This document shows positions 14,756 to 23,299 of a stretch of 38,430 nucleotides of DNA, in pieces. Numbering within the stretch: the first letter of the stretch is position 1; each line of letters starts with the position of its first letter. A model generated the notes under the pieces. The model was not told where the DNA came from. It did no database searches and saw nothing but the letters and a program-made list of their open reading frames with translations. The DNA comes from JAICIG01 sp035532215 (GTDB lineage Bacteria; Planctomycetota; Planctomycetia; Pirellulales; JAICIG01): positions 1 through 38,430 of the forward strand of contig DATKRK010000282.1 of assembly GCA_035532215.1 (NCBI GenBank), written 5' to 3'. Both the position numbers and the translations under genes were made by a program.

Positions 14756-17452
14756 TCAGACGCCGGCGACCTGGCGGTGCGGCGTTTGCGACTTGGAAGC
14801 GGCCTGCTCAGATTCGAGCGCCTGGCGCAGGTCGATCTCGCGGCCCGGCACGCGGTGGCGAACGTAGTTCCGCACGAACTCTACGGTCTCGTCGACCTCG
14901 TCGGCCTGGATCACCAGCAGCTCGCCCGGCTGCGCGGTTTCCAGCGCCATCTCGACCGCTTTCAGGGCGCCTTGGATCTCGACGATCTCGGGCACGAACG
15001 CGGCGCGTTCCAGACCCCGGCGGATCAAGGCCATGATCTCGCCCTCGGCGCGGCCGCGGCGATAGTGGTCTTCGTAGAGAATCACGCGGTCGAAGGCGTC
15101 GCCCACCAATTCGCCCTGGGCGATCAGATCGCAGTCGCGGCGGTCGCCGGCCGACGAGTAGACGATCGAGCGGCGGACGTGCGGGAACTGCTCGACGACT
15201 TCGATCAAGGCCGCCACGGCCGATGCATTGTGTCCGTAGTCGACGACGACCGTCGTTTCGCCGATTTCCAGCAGGTTGAAACGTCCCGGCGACTGTTCCA
15301 GGTTGGCGGCGAACGACTCCAGGGCCGCGCGTAGGGCTTCGAACGAGAAACCCAGCGCCCAGCCGGCGCCGGCCGTGGCCAGCGAGTTTTCGATCTGGAA
15401 GCCGACGCGGCCGCCGTGCGTGAGCGGAACTTTGGCGAGCGGTGCGAGCGGCATTTCCACGGGGCCTTCGGCGGCCACGATCATGCCGTCGCGAACGAAC
15501 AGCGCGCGGCCGCCCTTCTGGCGGTGCGCGGCGATCATCGGGTCGTCGAACTGCTGGGCGAAGTAAACCACCGCACCGGGGCACTTTTCGGCCATGGCCG
15601 CTACCAGCGGGTCGTCGGCCTTCAGCACGGCCGTACCGCTGGGGGCGACCGCCTCGACCACGGTTCGCTTGACGCGGGCCAGATCCTCCAGGGTTCGAAT
15701 GTCGCCGGCGCCCAAGTGGTCGCCGTCGGCCAGGTTCGTGACGACAGCCACGTCGCAGAAGTCGAAGCCCAGGCCTTCTCGGAGGATGCCGCCGCGGGCC
15801 GTTTCCAGCACCGCCGCTTCGACGCGCGGGTTCATCAGCACGGCGCGGGCGCTCTGCGGTCCGCTGCAATCGCCCGTATCGATCCGCCGGCCGCCGACGA
15901 AAATGCCGTCGGTGCAAGTCATGCCTACGTGCTTGCCCTGGCTGGCAAACAAATGGGCGATGAACCGGGTGGCGGTCGTTTTGCCGTTCGTGCCGGTGAC
16001 GGCAACGATCGAAATGCGGGCCGTATCGCCGGGTTCGAACATCGTCGCGATGATCGCTTCGCCCACCGGACGCGACGCGCCGATCGAAGGTTCGATGTGC
16101 ATCCGCAACCCAGGGCCGGCGTTGACTTCGACCACCGCGCCGGCCTGCTCTTCCAAGGGGCGGCTGATGTCGTCGGCCAAGATGTCGATGCCCGCGATGT
16201 CCAAGCCGATCGCCTTCGCCGCTTCGATCGCGCGGGCGGCGACTTCCGGATGCACCAGGTCGGTGACGTCGGTCGCGGCGCCGCCGGTGCTGAGATTGCC
16301 GTTGCGGCGGATCAACACCTTCACGCCCGGCGCGGGAATGGACGAGGGGTTGAACTGCTGCTCGGCGAGCACGCCCATCGCGATCGAATCGATCCGGATG
16401 CGGGTCAAAGGGGTCGCGTGATCGTTGCCGCGGCGCGGGTCGGCGTTGACCTTTTCGACGAGCTCCGCCACCGTATGAACGCCGTCGCCGATGACGTGGG
16501 CCGGCTCGCGGCGGGCCGCGGCAATGAGCTTGTCGCCGACGACCAGCAGGCGGTGGTCGCCGCCGGCGATATAACGCTCGACGACGATCGACGAGCCTTC
16601 CTGTCGGGCGGCGGCGTAGGCGGCTTTGACTTGCTCTTCGGTGGTTAAATACGCGGCCACTCCGCGACCTTGGTTGCCGTAACGCGGCTTGACGACCACC
16701 GGGGCGCCGATTTCGCGGGCGGCTTCCCAGGCGTCGTTCGCGTCGCTCACCGGCCGGCCTTCGGGCGTCGGCACGCCGACGGTCCGCAACAGCGTTCGCG
16801 TCAGGTCCTTGTCTTGGGCGATCGACTCGGCAATGGCGCCGGTGCGGTCGGTTTCGCCGGCCAGAATCCGCCGCTGCTTGGCGCCGTAGCCGAGCTGCAC
16901 CAGGTTGCCCTCGTTCAGGCGCCGCATCGGAATGCCGCGATTGAGCGCCGCGTTGACGATGGCGCGCGTGCTCGGTCCTAAGCGCAATTCCTGGTTGAGT
17001 TCGCTGAGCCGCTCGACTTCGGCCTTCACGTCGTAAGGCCGGTCGTAGACGGCCGCCAACACCAATTCGAGCCCGGCTTCGAGGCAAGCCTTGGCGAAGT
17101 TCTCGTCTTGGTATTCGACGACGACTTTATAGACGCCTTCTTGAGAAGTCTCGCGCGCGCGGCCGTAGCCCACCTCGGCGCCGGCGAGCGATTGCAATTC
17201 GAGCGTCACGTGTTCGAGAATGTGTCCCGGCCAGGTTCCGCGGCGCAGCCGTTCGAAAAAGCCGCCGCGCTCGCCGATGCTGCAGCGATGCTCGATCATC
17301 GAAGGCAGCCAACTCATCAAGCGGTCGTTAAAGCCGGGCAGCTCGTTGGACGGCGAATCCTTGAGTTCTTCCAGGTCGACCCAAGCCTCGAGAACGGGGA
17401 ATTTGGCCCAGATGTTCGGGCCGCGCAACGAAAGAATCTTGAGAATCTTCAT
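14756..17452 (-). CDS. cphA: Cyanophycin synthetase (CphA1 type)
   Basis: 898 aa, normal for CphA1. The enzyme uses ATP to add Asp to the polymer backbone and then Arg to each Asp side chain, making the cytoplasmic nitrogen reserve cyanophycin. The N-terminal domain (1-160) starts KILKILSLRGPNIW. The ATP-grasp domain has VVVKPRYGNQGRGV (252-265), ERYI (292-295) and VEVNAGPG (441-448). The Mur-ligase-like domain has the P-loop AVTGTNGKTTATR (484-496), the LETARGGILREGLGF segment and VVDYGHN. Both catalytic domains look intact, so both amino-acid additions should be possible. No cyanophycinase or second cphA is in the window. A possible -10 (TATAAT on the minus strand, 17661-17666) lies about 210 bp upstream. 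The gene is divergent from an ABC transporter/DUF1854 pair. Confidence 0.97.
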   Translation of the reverse strand: MKILKILSLRGPNIWAKFPVLEAWVDLEELKDSPSNELPGFNDRLMSWLPSMIEHRCSIGERGGFFERLRRGTWPGHILEHVTLELQSLAGAEVGYGRARETSQEGVYKVVVEYQDENFAKACLEAGLELVLAAVYDRPYDVKAEVERLSELNQELRLGPSTRAIVNAALNRGIPMRRLNEGNLVQLGYGAKQRRILAGETDRTGAIAESIAQDKDLTRTLLRTVGVPTPEGRPVSDANDAWEAAREIGAPVVVKPRYGNQGRGVAAYLTTEEQVKAAYAAARQEGSSIVVERYIAGGDHRLLVVGDKLIAAARREPAHVIGDGVHTVAELVEKVNADPRRGNDHATPLTRIRIDSIAMGVLAEQQFNPSSIPAPGVKVLIRRNGNLSTGGAATDVTDLVHPEVAARAIEAAKAIGLDIAGIDILADDISRPLEEQAGAVVEVNAGPGLRMHIEPSIGASRPVGEAIIATMFEPGDTARISIVAVTGTNGKTTATRFIAHLFASQGKHVGMTCTDGIFVGGRRIDTGDCSGPQSARAVLMNPRVEAAVLETARGGILREGLGFDFCDVAVVTNLADGDHLGAGDIRTLEDLARVKRTVVEAVAPSGTAVLKADDPLVAAMAEKCPGAVVYFAQQFDDPMIAAHRQKGGRALFVRDGMIVAAEGPVEMPLAPLAKVPLTHGGRVGFQIENSLATAGAGWALGFSFEALRAALESFAANLEQSPGRFNLLEIGETTVVVDYGHNASAVAALIEVVEQFPHVRRSIVYSSAGDRRDCDLIAQGELVGDAFDRVILYEDHYRRGRAEGEIMALIRRGLERAAFVPEIVEIQGALKAVEMALETAQPGELLVIQADEVDETVEFVRNYVRHRVPGREIDLRQALESEQAASKSQTPHRQVAGV

Positions 17453-17660
17453 GCCTCTGTGCTCAATGCCTCTCTACTTTATGAAGCGCTCAACCGGGCT
17501 TTGCCAAATTGCGGCTTGCCGGATTGCGGCGGGATTGCTGAGATGTTCCGGACCCAGCGCGGGCTTGCTTTGGAGTACGCGAGAAGTGGCCGCGAAGTTT
17601 GATGCTAACCGAAAAATGGCGATTTGCTAGCGTATCTTTCGCGGATTTCGACCTGCCCGC

Positions 17661-17666
17661 ATTATA
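17661..17666 (-). promoter_or_regulatory. Possible -10 element for cphA
   Basis: A perfect TATAAT on the minus strand, preceded by TGGG. It is about 210 bp upstream of the cphA start and is one of few AT-rich hexamers there. No good -35 is seen at 16-18 bp, so the call is weak. Confidence 0.3.
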
Positions 17667-17818
17667 CCCACTCTCGCTGCACGCGTCGCCTTGACGCAGG
17701 CCGTCTTGGCAATTCATCGGAGCCGGGACCAGCCGTGCATGACCTATACTATCCGGGTGACTGCCCATATCGGTAGTGCCTTCCAATCCCGACTTGCGCT
17801 TTGCGCTATCCGTTTAAA

Positions 17819-17964
17819 TAGCCCAGGCATTTATGCCTGGGATCCATAGAGCGCGCTTTGCTGCGATCGGCGCCTCGCGGGCCGCCGGCGGCGGCCCGCG
17901 AGGCGCCGATCGCGCGTGGAGGGCTGAAATGGATCGCGAATCCCAGGCATAAATGCCTGGGCTA
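17819..17964. repeat. Composite palindromic element in the cphA/ABC divergent region
   Basis: A 146-bp element. Outer arms of about 25 bp (17819-17843 and 17940-17964) are mutually inverted, and each is itself a hairpin (CCCAGGCATTTATGCCTGGG). At the centre is a perfect 51-bp palindrome (17863-17913) with 25-bp arms around a single G, almost entirely G and C. The rest of the 864-bp divergent gap holds no gene I can support. Confidence 0.85.
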
Positions 17965-18172
17965 CGTAAAAAAACCAACCACCCGCCTGAACGGCAGAAA
18001 CTGTTCGTCTTGCGACGCGGTCACGTGCCTGTCCGGCAGTTTGCCACATATTTGCGGAACCGATTTAGCAACTTGGCGTGCGATATAGAATAATGTCGCG
18101 TGCGGCTGGAACGTTACGCCGAGCGATCGCCGTCCGGAAACGTGCGTCGCCGGGCAAGATCGCCAAAAGGCT

Positions 18173-18201
18173 TTGTCCCGCTTGGCCTTTCTCCATAAAA
18201 T
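18173..18201 (+). promoter_or_regulatory. Candidate sigma-70-type promoter for the ABC/DUF1854 genes
   Basis: TTGTCC (18173-18178), a 17-bp spacer and TAAAAT (18196-18201). The region downstream to the gene start at 18317 is AT-rich for this genome. It matches the consensus at several but not all positions. Confidence 0.4.
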
Positions 18202-18316
18202 GAAATTCCGAGTGAATTAATATTTCCGCTTTTTTGGTGTGCAACATTCGAGCCAAGCGAAGCCGCTACCGGCCGTAAACTGTAATGCGATTGTAACTCG
18301 TTAGGAGTCTTCATCT

Positions 18317-20602
18317 TTGGCTGAAAAGCTCGATCCCTGCCGACTTTTGCCCGAGGCCTGGCGCGACGCGGTTCGAGCCGAGTTAGCGTTTGGTGAGATC
18401 GTGCTGGCTTGGTTCGAACCCGATCTCGACAGCCGGCTGCGCTTTAGCCGCGAACTGGTGGTGGTCACCGACCGGCGCGTGCTCACAAGCGGCCTGACGA
18501 TTTCGCGCCAACAGGGCAGCGACCTCCCCCAGGGGGATCGCCAGGCCTGGCGAAGTTGGCCGCTGGAAGCCGTGGTGCGCATCGACTGCGCGCAACGGGC
18601 CGGCGTGGGCACGCTCGAATTGTTATCGAATCGTGAGCGACTGGCCCATTGGCGGTTTACGCTCGGCCGTTCTGCGAATGCCACCCGCTTGGTGCAGCAG
18701 TTCGAAACGCTGCGCCGCGAAGGACCAGGCGAGCGGCTGGTGGATGAGACGCAGCCTGATCGGGCGGCCGAGGTTTGTCCGGAATGCGGAACGGCGCTGC
18801 CGCTCGATTCGGTCAACTGCCCGAGCTGCGCTAGTTCGAAAGGCCCGCGGCAAACGGCTTCGCTGGTGCGGTTGCTGCGCTTTGCCGCTCCGCGCAAAGG
18901 GGCCTTGGCGCTGGGATTCGCTCTGACGTTGGCCGGCACGGCCGCCGGACTTGTGCCGCCCTATTTGACGATGCCGCTGACCGACCGCGTGCTGATTCCG
19001 CACCAGAACGGACAGCCGGTCGAGTTCAGCCTGGTGGCCTGGTATTTGTCCGGGCTGGCGTTGGCCGCGTTGGCTGCCTGGCTGTTAGGTTGGGCCCGCA
19101 CTTACGTGCTGGCCTGGGTCTTCGAGCGGATCAGCGCCGACTTGAGAAATCACACTTACGCGCATCTCCAGCGGCTGTCGTTGGAATTCTTCGGCGGCAA
19201 GCGCACCGGCGACTTGATGGCCCGCGTCAGCACCGACACCGATCGCATCTGCAATTTCCTCTCGCTCAACCTGCTCGACTTCGTCACTGATCTGCTGATG
19301 ATGGTGATGACCGCCGGCGTGCTGTTTTGGATTAATCCTTGGCTCGCCCTGGCCACGCTGTTACCGTTTCCGATGATCGGCTGGATGGTCAGCCGGGTGC
19401 GAGAGCGCTTGCGGATTGGCTTTTTGGAAGCCGGGCGCGTGTGGGGCGAAATGACGAGCGTGCTGGCCGACACGATCCCCGGCATTCGCGTCGTCAAAGC
19501 CTTCGCTCAGGAGCAGCGCGAGATCGATCGCTTTCGTCAGAGCAACGACCACGTGCTGGCGGCCAACGACCGCGTGAACCGCGTCTGGTCGATCTTCGGC
19601 CCCGTCGTCACGCTGAGCACCGAGACGGGTTTGCTCGTCGTGTGGGCTTTTGGGGCCTGGCTGGTGTTCCAAGGTCGGATTCAGGTGGGCGTGCTGATCG
19701 CCTTCTTGGCCTATATCAGCCGCTTCTATAACCGGCTCGATTCGATGAGCCGGATGCTGGCCGCCGTGCAACGCGCGGCGGCGAGCACGCAGCGCATCTT
19801 CGAGATTCTCGATCGCGCGCCCAGCGTGGCCGAATCGGCCAACCCAGTGCGGCCGCGGCGGCTGCGCGGCGAAATCGAATTCCGTAACGTGGGCTTTTAT
19901 TACGGCAGCCGGCCGGTGCTGGAGGACGTGAATCTCACCATCCAGCCGGGCGAGATGATCGGCCTGGTGGGGCCCAGCGGCTCGGGCAAGAGTACGCTGG
20001 TGAACCTGGTCTGCCGCTTTTACGACGTGAACGGCGGCGCGATTCTCGTCGACGGCATGGACCTTCGCACGCTGGCCTTGGAAGACTATCGGCGGCACAT
20101 CGGCATCGTGTTGCAAGAGCCATTCTTGTTCTTCGGCACGATCGCCGAAAACATCGCTTACGGCCGACCTGATGCGAGCCGCGAAGAAATCATCGCAGCC
20201 GCCCGGGCCGCTCGGGCTCACGAGTTCATCCTGCGCTTGACCGACGGCTACGATTCGGTCGTCGGCGAGCGCGGCCAGAAGCTCTCGGGCGGCGAACGTC
20301 AGCGAATCTCCATCGCCCGGGCCCTATTGATCGATCCGCGGATCTTGATCCTCGACGAAGCTACCTCGGCCGTCGACACGGAAACCGAGCGCGAAATCCA
20401 GCTCGCGCTCGACAACCTGATCCAAGGCCGCACGACGATCGCCATCGCCCACCGCTTGAGCACGCTGCGCCGCGCCGACCGGATCGTCGTGCTCGAACGG
20501 GGCCGCATCGCCGAGATCGGCCAGCACGACGAACTGCTCAGCCAGTCCGGCGCTTACGCGAAGCTGCACCGCGCGCAATTGGAGTTGGCGGAACTCGATT
20601 GA
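18317..20602 (+). CDS. ABC exporter with N-terminal PH-like and zinc-ribbon segments (cyanophycin-associated)
   Basis: 761 aa from a TTG start at 18317, preceded by TTAGGAG. Residues 1-140 form a soluble beta-rich domain resembling bacterial PH-like domains (ELVVVTDRRVLTSG, WPLEAVVRIDC). A zinc ribbon follows (Cys154-x2-Cys157...Cys168-x2-Cys171). The exporter membrane domain spans about 195-480. The ATPase has Walker A GPSGSGKST (about 551-559), signature LSGGERQRI, Walker B ILILDEATSAVD and the switch AIAHRLST. It is a half-transporter, so it probably dimerises. The neighbouring DUF1854 gene and divergent cphA match a recurrent cyanophycin-metabolism grouping that I recall from proteobacterial genomes. 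The transported substrate is unknown; Asp/Arg dipeptide or a polymer-related ligand are speculative options. The front domain could sense a cytoplasmic signal. Confidence 0.92.
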   Translation: MAEKLDPCRLLPEAWRDAVRAELAFGEIVLAWFEPDLDSRLRFSRELVVVTDRRVLTSGLTISRQQGSDLPQGDRQAWRSWPLEAVVRIDCAQRAGVGTLELLSNRERLAHWRFTLGRSANATRLVQQFETLRREGPGERLVDETQPDRAAEVCPECGTALPLDSVNCPSCASSKGPRQTASLVRLLRFAAPRKGALALGFALTLAGTAAGLVPPYLTMPLTDRVLIPHQNGQPVEFSLVAWYLSGLALAALAAWLLGWARTYVLAWVFERISADLRNHTYAHLQRLSLEFFGGKRTGDLMARVSTDTDRICNFLSLNLLDFVTDLLMMVMTAGVLFWINPWLALATLLPFPMIGWMVSRVRERLRIGFLEAGRVWGEMTSVLADTIPGIRVVKAFAQEQREIDRFRQSNDHVLAANDRVNRVWSIFGPVVTLSTETGLLVVWAFGAWLVFQGRIQVGVLIAFLAYISRFYNRLDSMSRMLAAVQRAAASTQRIFEILDRAPSVAESANPVRPRRLRGEIEFRNVGFYYGSRPVLEDVNLTIQPGEMIGLVGPSGSGKSTLVNLVCRFYDVNGGAILVDGMDLRTLALEDYRRHIGIVLQEPFLFFGTIAENIAYGRPDASREEIIAAARAARAHEFILRLTDGYDSVVGERGQKLSGGERQRISIARALLIDPRILILDEATSAVDTETEREIQLALDNLIQGRTTIAIAHRLSTLRRADRIVVLERGRIAEIGQHDELLSQSGAYAKLHRAQLELAELD

Positions 20603-20671
20603 TGGTCCCAGATATAAGGTGCAGGTGCTCCGACAATGCTGAATGGACTGGCGCCGGCGACCCATTGGGGT

Positions 20672-20729
20672 GGCTGGTGGCAGAGCGAAGCGATGCCCCA
20701 GTGAGCTGGGGCTTCGCCTGGGCTCGGCC
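20672..20729. repeat. Palindromic repeat family D, copy 1
   Basis: It contains GGCAGAGCGAAGCGATGCCC, CAGTGAGCTGGGGCTTCGCC and a GGGGC/GCCCC stem. It lies in the 218-bp gap between the ABC exporter and DUF1854 genes. An inverted-orientation copy is at 35739-35795. It may separate or attenuate transcription between the two genes. Confidence 0.8.
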
Positions 20730-20820
20730 CCACGCCGCCCGTCAATTCTGGCTTGAAGACACACTACGCTTGACATTATCCGCATCCGCCTCTCTCCGAC
20801 CTCCGACTTTCGACCTCGCC

Positions 20821-21321
20821 ATGTCTCTTCCTTCTCCATCTCAGCCGCCGCTTGCCGCGGGCGAATTTCACTTGTCCAACGACGCTTGGGGGCGCTTGGT
20901 GCTGATCGACTCGCAGGGCGTGCGGCACGAGGGGGTCGAGCCGGTCCGCGCGTTTCCGCTTTCCGACCCCGACCGCTGGGTGGCGATCTGCGACGCGATG
21001 GGCGCCGAGTTGGCGTTCGTCGACGACCTCAAGCAGTTGTCGCCGGCCGTGCGCGAGGCGCTCGAAGAAGCGCTGGCGCGGCGCGATTTCGTGCCGGTGG
21101 TCGAACGCATCGTGCGCATTGCGGTCGACGTCGATCCGTCGGAGTGGGAGGTGATTACCGACCGCGGGGTGACTCGCTTTCTGTTGAGCGGCGACGACGG
21201 CATTCGCCGGCTGGGAGAATTCGAAGCGATGCTGATCGACGAGCACGGCACGCGCTACTTGATTTCCGACCTCCGCCGCCTCGACGCCGCCAGCCGGAAG
21301 TTGTTGGAGCGGTTTTTGTAG
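20821..21321 (+). CDS. DUF1854 family protein (cyanophycin-associated)
   Basis: 166 aa from the ATG at 20821. An earlier in-frame start near 20599 would translate through the family D repeat and is rejected. The protein is small, cytoplasmic and acidic, with DUF1854-type features: LVLIDSQGVRHEGVEPVRAFPLSDP, WVAICDAMGAELAFVDDL, WEVITDRGVTRFLLSGDDGIRRL and LISDLRRLD. The family has no assigned reaction. As I recall, it co-occurs with cyanophycin genes and an ABC transporter, as here. Operon-like placement after the transporter (218 bp, with a repeat between) suggests an accessory or regulatory role for the transporter or the polymer. Family identity is good; function is inferred only from context. 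Confidence 0.88.
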   Translation: MSLPSPSQPPLAAGEFHLSNDAWGRLVLIDSQGVRHEGVEPVRAFPLSDPDRWVAICDAMGAELAFVDDLKQLSPAVREALEEALARRDFVPVVERIVRIAVDVDPSEWEVITDRGVTRFLLSGDDGIRRLGEFEAMLIDEHGTRYLISDLRRLDAASRKLLERFL

Positions 21322-21356
21322 TGCAGTTCTCGTCTTGCAGCGATGGCCTCTTCATG

Positions 21357-21406
21357 GTCGTTTTTCGCTCCGCGAAAAAATGTCTTTTCGCGGAGCGAAA
21401 AGCGAC
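21357..21406. repeat. Palindromic repeat family C, copy 1
   Basis: GTCGTTTTTCGCTCCGCGAA pairs with TTCGCGGAGCGAAAAGCGAC, 35 bp after the DUF1854 stop. It is a diverged relative of the identical copies at 28680-28745 and 30219-30284. Confidence 0.82.
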
Positions 21407-21472
21407 AATCATTGCCTGTGGTGGCCGGCGCCCTTCATGTTTCATGTGCCGGTAACCTCGATAAACGCACGA

Positions 21473-22015
21473 CTACGCGCCAGTGGTCGTTTTGTCGGCC
21501 GGCTGCGGATACAGCACGATGCTGATCTGCCCGCTGCGCTCTTTGTAGGCGGCCTTGACCAGCCGCAGGTCGTCGATATTCGCGGCCAGGTGCATGGCTT
21601 CGTAGATGTCGTGCTCGGAGATGTGCGAGCCGAGCATGGCGCCGCGGAGCAGTTGGCCGTCCTGCACCACCAGCTTCGAGTGGCCTTTGACCAGGTTGCC
21701 AATCGAGTGCGAACGGCAGGCCGCGGCCGTGGCGACCCAGTGGACCGAGACCAACACGGCGCTAGCGATGAAGGTGCCGGAAACCGAAGCCGAACCGGTG
21801 ATGGCCCGGCTGAGCAACGAGCCGAGCATGAAACCCAAGACCATGTCGATGGCCGAAGGGCGGCCGTGAAAGCGGCTTTTGCCCACCCGCACCAGCAAGA
21901 GCCCGATCATGTAGACGACGGCGGCCCGGGCCGCCATCTGTGAAAGGGCCAGCGGTTTTTCCGGAGCGTCGCCTCCAAACCAGTCCGTCAAGGTTGCGAT
22001 GGTGAATTCACCCAC
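21473..22015 (-). CDS. DUF421 (YetF-like) membrane protein
   Basis: 180 aa from a GTG at 22015, with GGGGAG about 12 nt upstream. It has the DUF421 plan: N-terminal membrane segments (about residues 27-45, 60-75 and 80-97), then a cytoplasmic alpha/beta domain (SKLVVQDGQLLRGAMLGSHISEHDIYEAM). Typical motifs are ARAAVVYMIGLLLVRVGKSRF, SAIDMVLGFMLGSLLSRAITG and a C-terminal AAYKERSGQISIVLYP. The family (B. subtilis YetF and relatives) is linked to the membrane and to stress or spore phenotypes, without a defined reaction. It lies 99 bp downstream of the M42-like gene on the same strand, so co-transcription is possible. Confidence 0.87.
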   Translation of the reverse strand: MGEFTIATLTDWFGGDAPEKPLALSQMAARAAVVYMIGLLLVRVGKSRFHGRPSAIDMVLGFMLGSLLSRAITGSASVSGTFIASAVLVSVHWVATAAACRSHSIGNLVKGHSKLVVQDGQLLRGAMLGSHISEHDIYEAMHLAANIDDLRLVKAAYKERSGQISIVLYPQPADKTTTGA

Positions 22016-22114
22016 GTTGGTCCGACTCCCCGCTCAAGCGGCGATTCGCTCGGGCGACGTGAAATAGACTTGGATATGCCCCGCGACAAGCCTTCATCAT
22101 ACTGCCGCCGCCGC

Positions 22115-23023
22115 TCAATCGAGCCGGTCGACGAGATAGGCCAGCAGTTCGGCCATCGCCTCCAGATCGGCGACCGCCGCCCGTTCGCAAGCAGAATGAG
22201 CCGCCTTCTCCGGCGCGCCGACGAAGACCCAGTCGAGCGGAACCGACGAACGCAGCAAGTGCCCGCCGTCGGACGAACCGGACGATTGGATTTCTCGCTG
22301 ATGGGGAATCTGGCTTGTGTCGGCCAGCGCCAACACGCGGTCCAAAAAGGCCTGCCGCGGCGTAAAGGCGTCGCGCAGCGAGATCACGACGCCCTTGCCG
22401 CAGGGCGTTTCGCGCGTGTGCCAGGTGATGTCGGCGATGAGCGCCTGGGCGATGCCGAGTTGGCCATAGAGCCAGTCGGCGCAGACGCGGGCGCCGTGCC
22501 CGTGGTGCTCTTCGCCGGTGCAAAAGGCGACAGCGATGTGCTTGCATTCCTCGAGCGCGCGGAGCGCCGCCCAAACCCCCGCGCGGTTGTCGAGATAGGG
22601 CGAACGGACGACGCCGCTTTTGATTTCCGGCTGGCGAGCGTACGTCCAGCGCGAGCCGGGCGTCGGCTCGACCTTTTCGCCCGCCGCGTTGCGAACCTTC
22701 CGCAAGCGGCAGAGCGGGCCGCCCTCGGGCGAAGCGCGCAACCGCCCGCAAAGACCGTCGCTCGACCGCAGCCGATCGCCGTCGCGGCCGGCGGGGGCGC
22801 CGATCGGAATCAACTGGCGATGATAACCGAGCGTGTAGCCGGTCGTGTCCGTGTGGGCGAAGATCGCCGTCCGCGGGGCGCCGCGAGCGACTATCAAATT
22901 GTCGCCGATTCGCACCAGCGTTGCGTCGGCCATCGCGCCCGTTTCGGCGGCCAGCCAATCGGCCACGGCGCCTTCATCGCCCGTGGGGCCAAGCAGGCTC
23001 GCCAGCTTCAATAGTTTTTCCAT
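22115..23023 (-). CDS. M42/M20-like zinc aminopeptidase family protein
   Basis: 302 aa with no signal peptide. It has the metal-site order of M42/M28/M20 co-catalytic zinc peptidases: FAHTDT (His57, Asp59), the bridging Asp in YLDNRAG, GEEHHGHGA (catalytic Glu), ADITWHT, and a C-terminal His in VGAPEKAAHSACERA. The N-terminus LLKLASLLGPTGDEGAVADWL matches the start of M42 proteins. The chain is shorter than the typical 350 aa and diverges from the classical glutamyl aminopeptidase encoded at 30356-31414. The exact substrate is uncertain. Convergence of the motifs makes an active peptidase or deacylase likely. Confidence 0.82.
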   Translation of the reverse strand: MEKLLKLASLLGPTGDEGAVADWLAAETGAMADATLVRIGDNLIVARGAPRTAIFAHTDTTGYTLGYHRQLIPIGAPAGRDGDRLRSSDGLCGRLRASPEGGPLCRLRKVRNAAGEKVEPTPGSRWTYARQPEIKSGVVRSPYLDNRAGVWAALRALEECKHIAVAFCTGEEHHGHGARVCADWLYGQLGIAQALIADITWHTRETPCGKGVVISLRDAFTPRQAFLDRVLALADTSQIPHQREIQSSGSSDGGHLLRSSVPLDWVFVGAPEKAAHSACERAAVADLEAMAELLAYLVDRLD

Positions 23024-23093
23024 AGCCCAAGCATAGCTCGCCCGCCTGGGCTTAGCCCATTAAACTGAAGCGAAATCGCGCTCGTCGAAACGG

Positions 23094-23233
23094 GATCACG
23101 AAAGCACGAAAGGACGAAAACGCGAAAGATGGCAGAGCGGAATCGAAAGACCAATCGACTCAGACCCCGCGCTCTCGCCGGCAGATTCTCGCTCAAAAAA
23201 TTCGTGCTTTCGTCCTTTCGTGTTTTCGTGATC
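23094..23233. repeat. Long inverted repeat of tandem CACGAAAG-like units
   Basis: The left arm (23094-23127) starts GATCACGAAAGCACGAAAGG. The right arm (23201-23233) is its near-perfect inverse, ending TTTCGTGATC. Each arm consists of repeats of (A/G)CACGAAAG. It sits in the divergent promoter gap between the M42-like and rhodanese genes, so it could influence either. Confidence 0.8.
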
Positions 23234-23299
23234 TTCCGAACATCGGGCTCTGCAATGGTTCGACCCGCTGCCTAAGAACGTATCAACCAGGACTCCTTG

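Noticed and set aside
14808..17087. Long alternative frame within cphA
   Set aside because: Low-complexity Arg-rich translation. The overlapping frame encodes intact CphA.
20599..20820. Longer N-terminus for the DUF1854 gene
   Set aside because: It would translate repeat D1, and the family-like sequence starts only after 20821.
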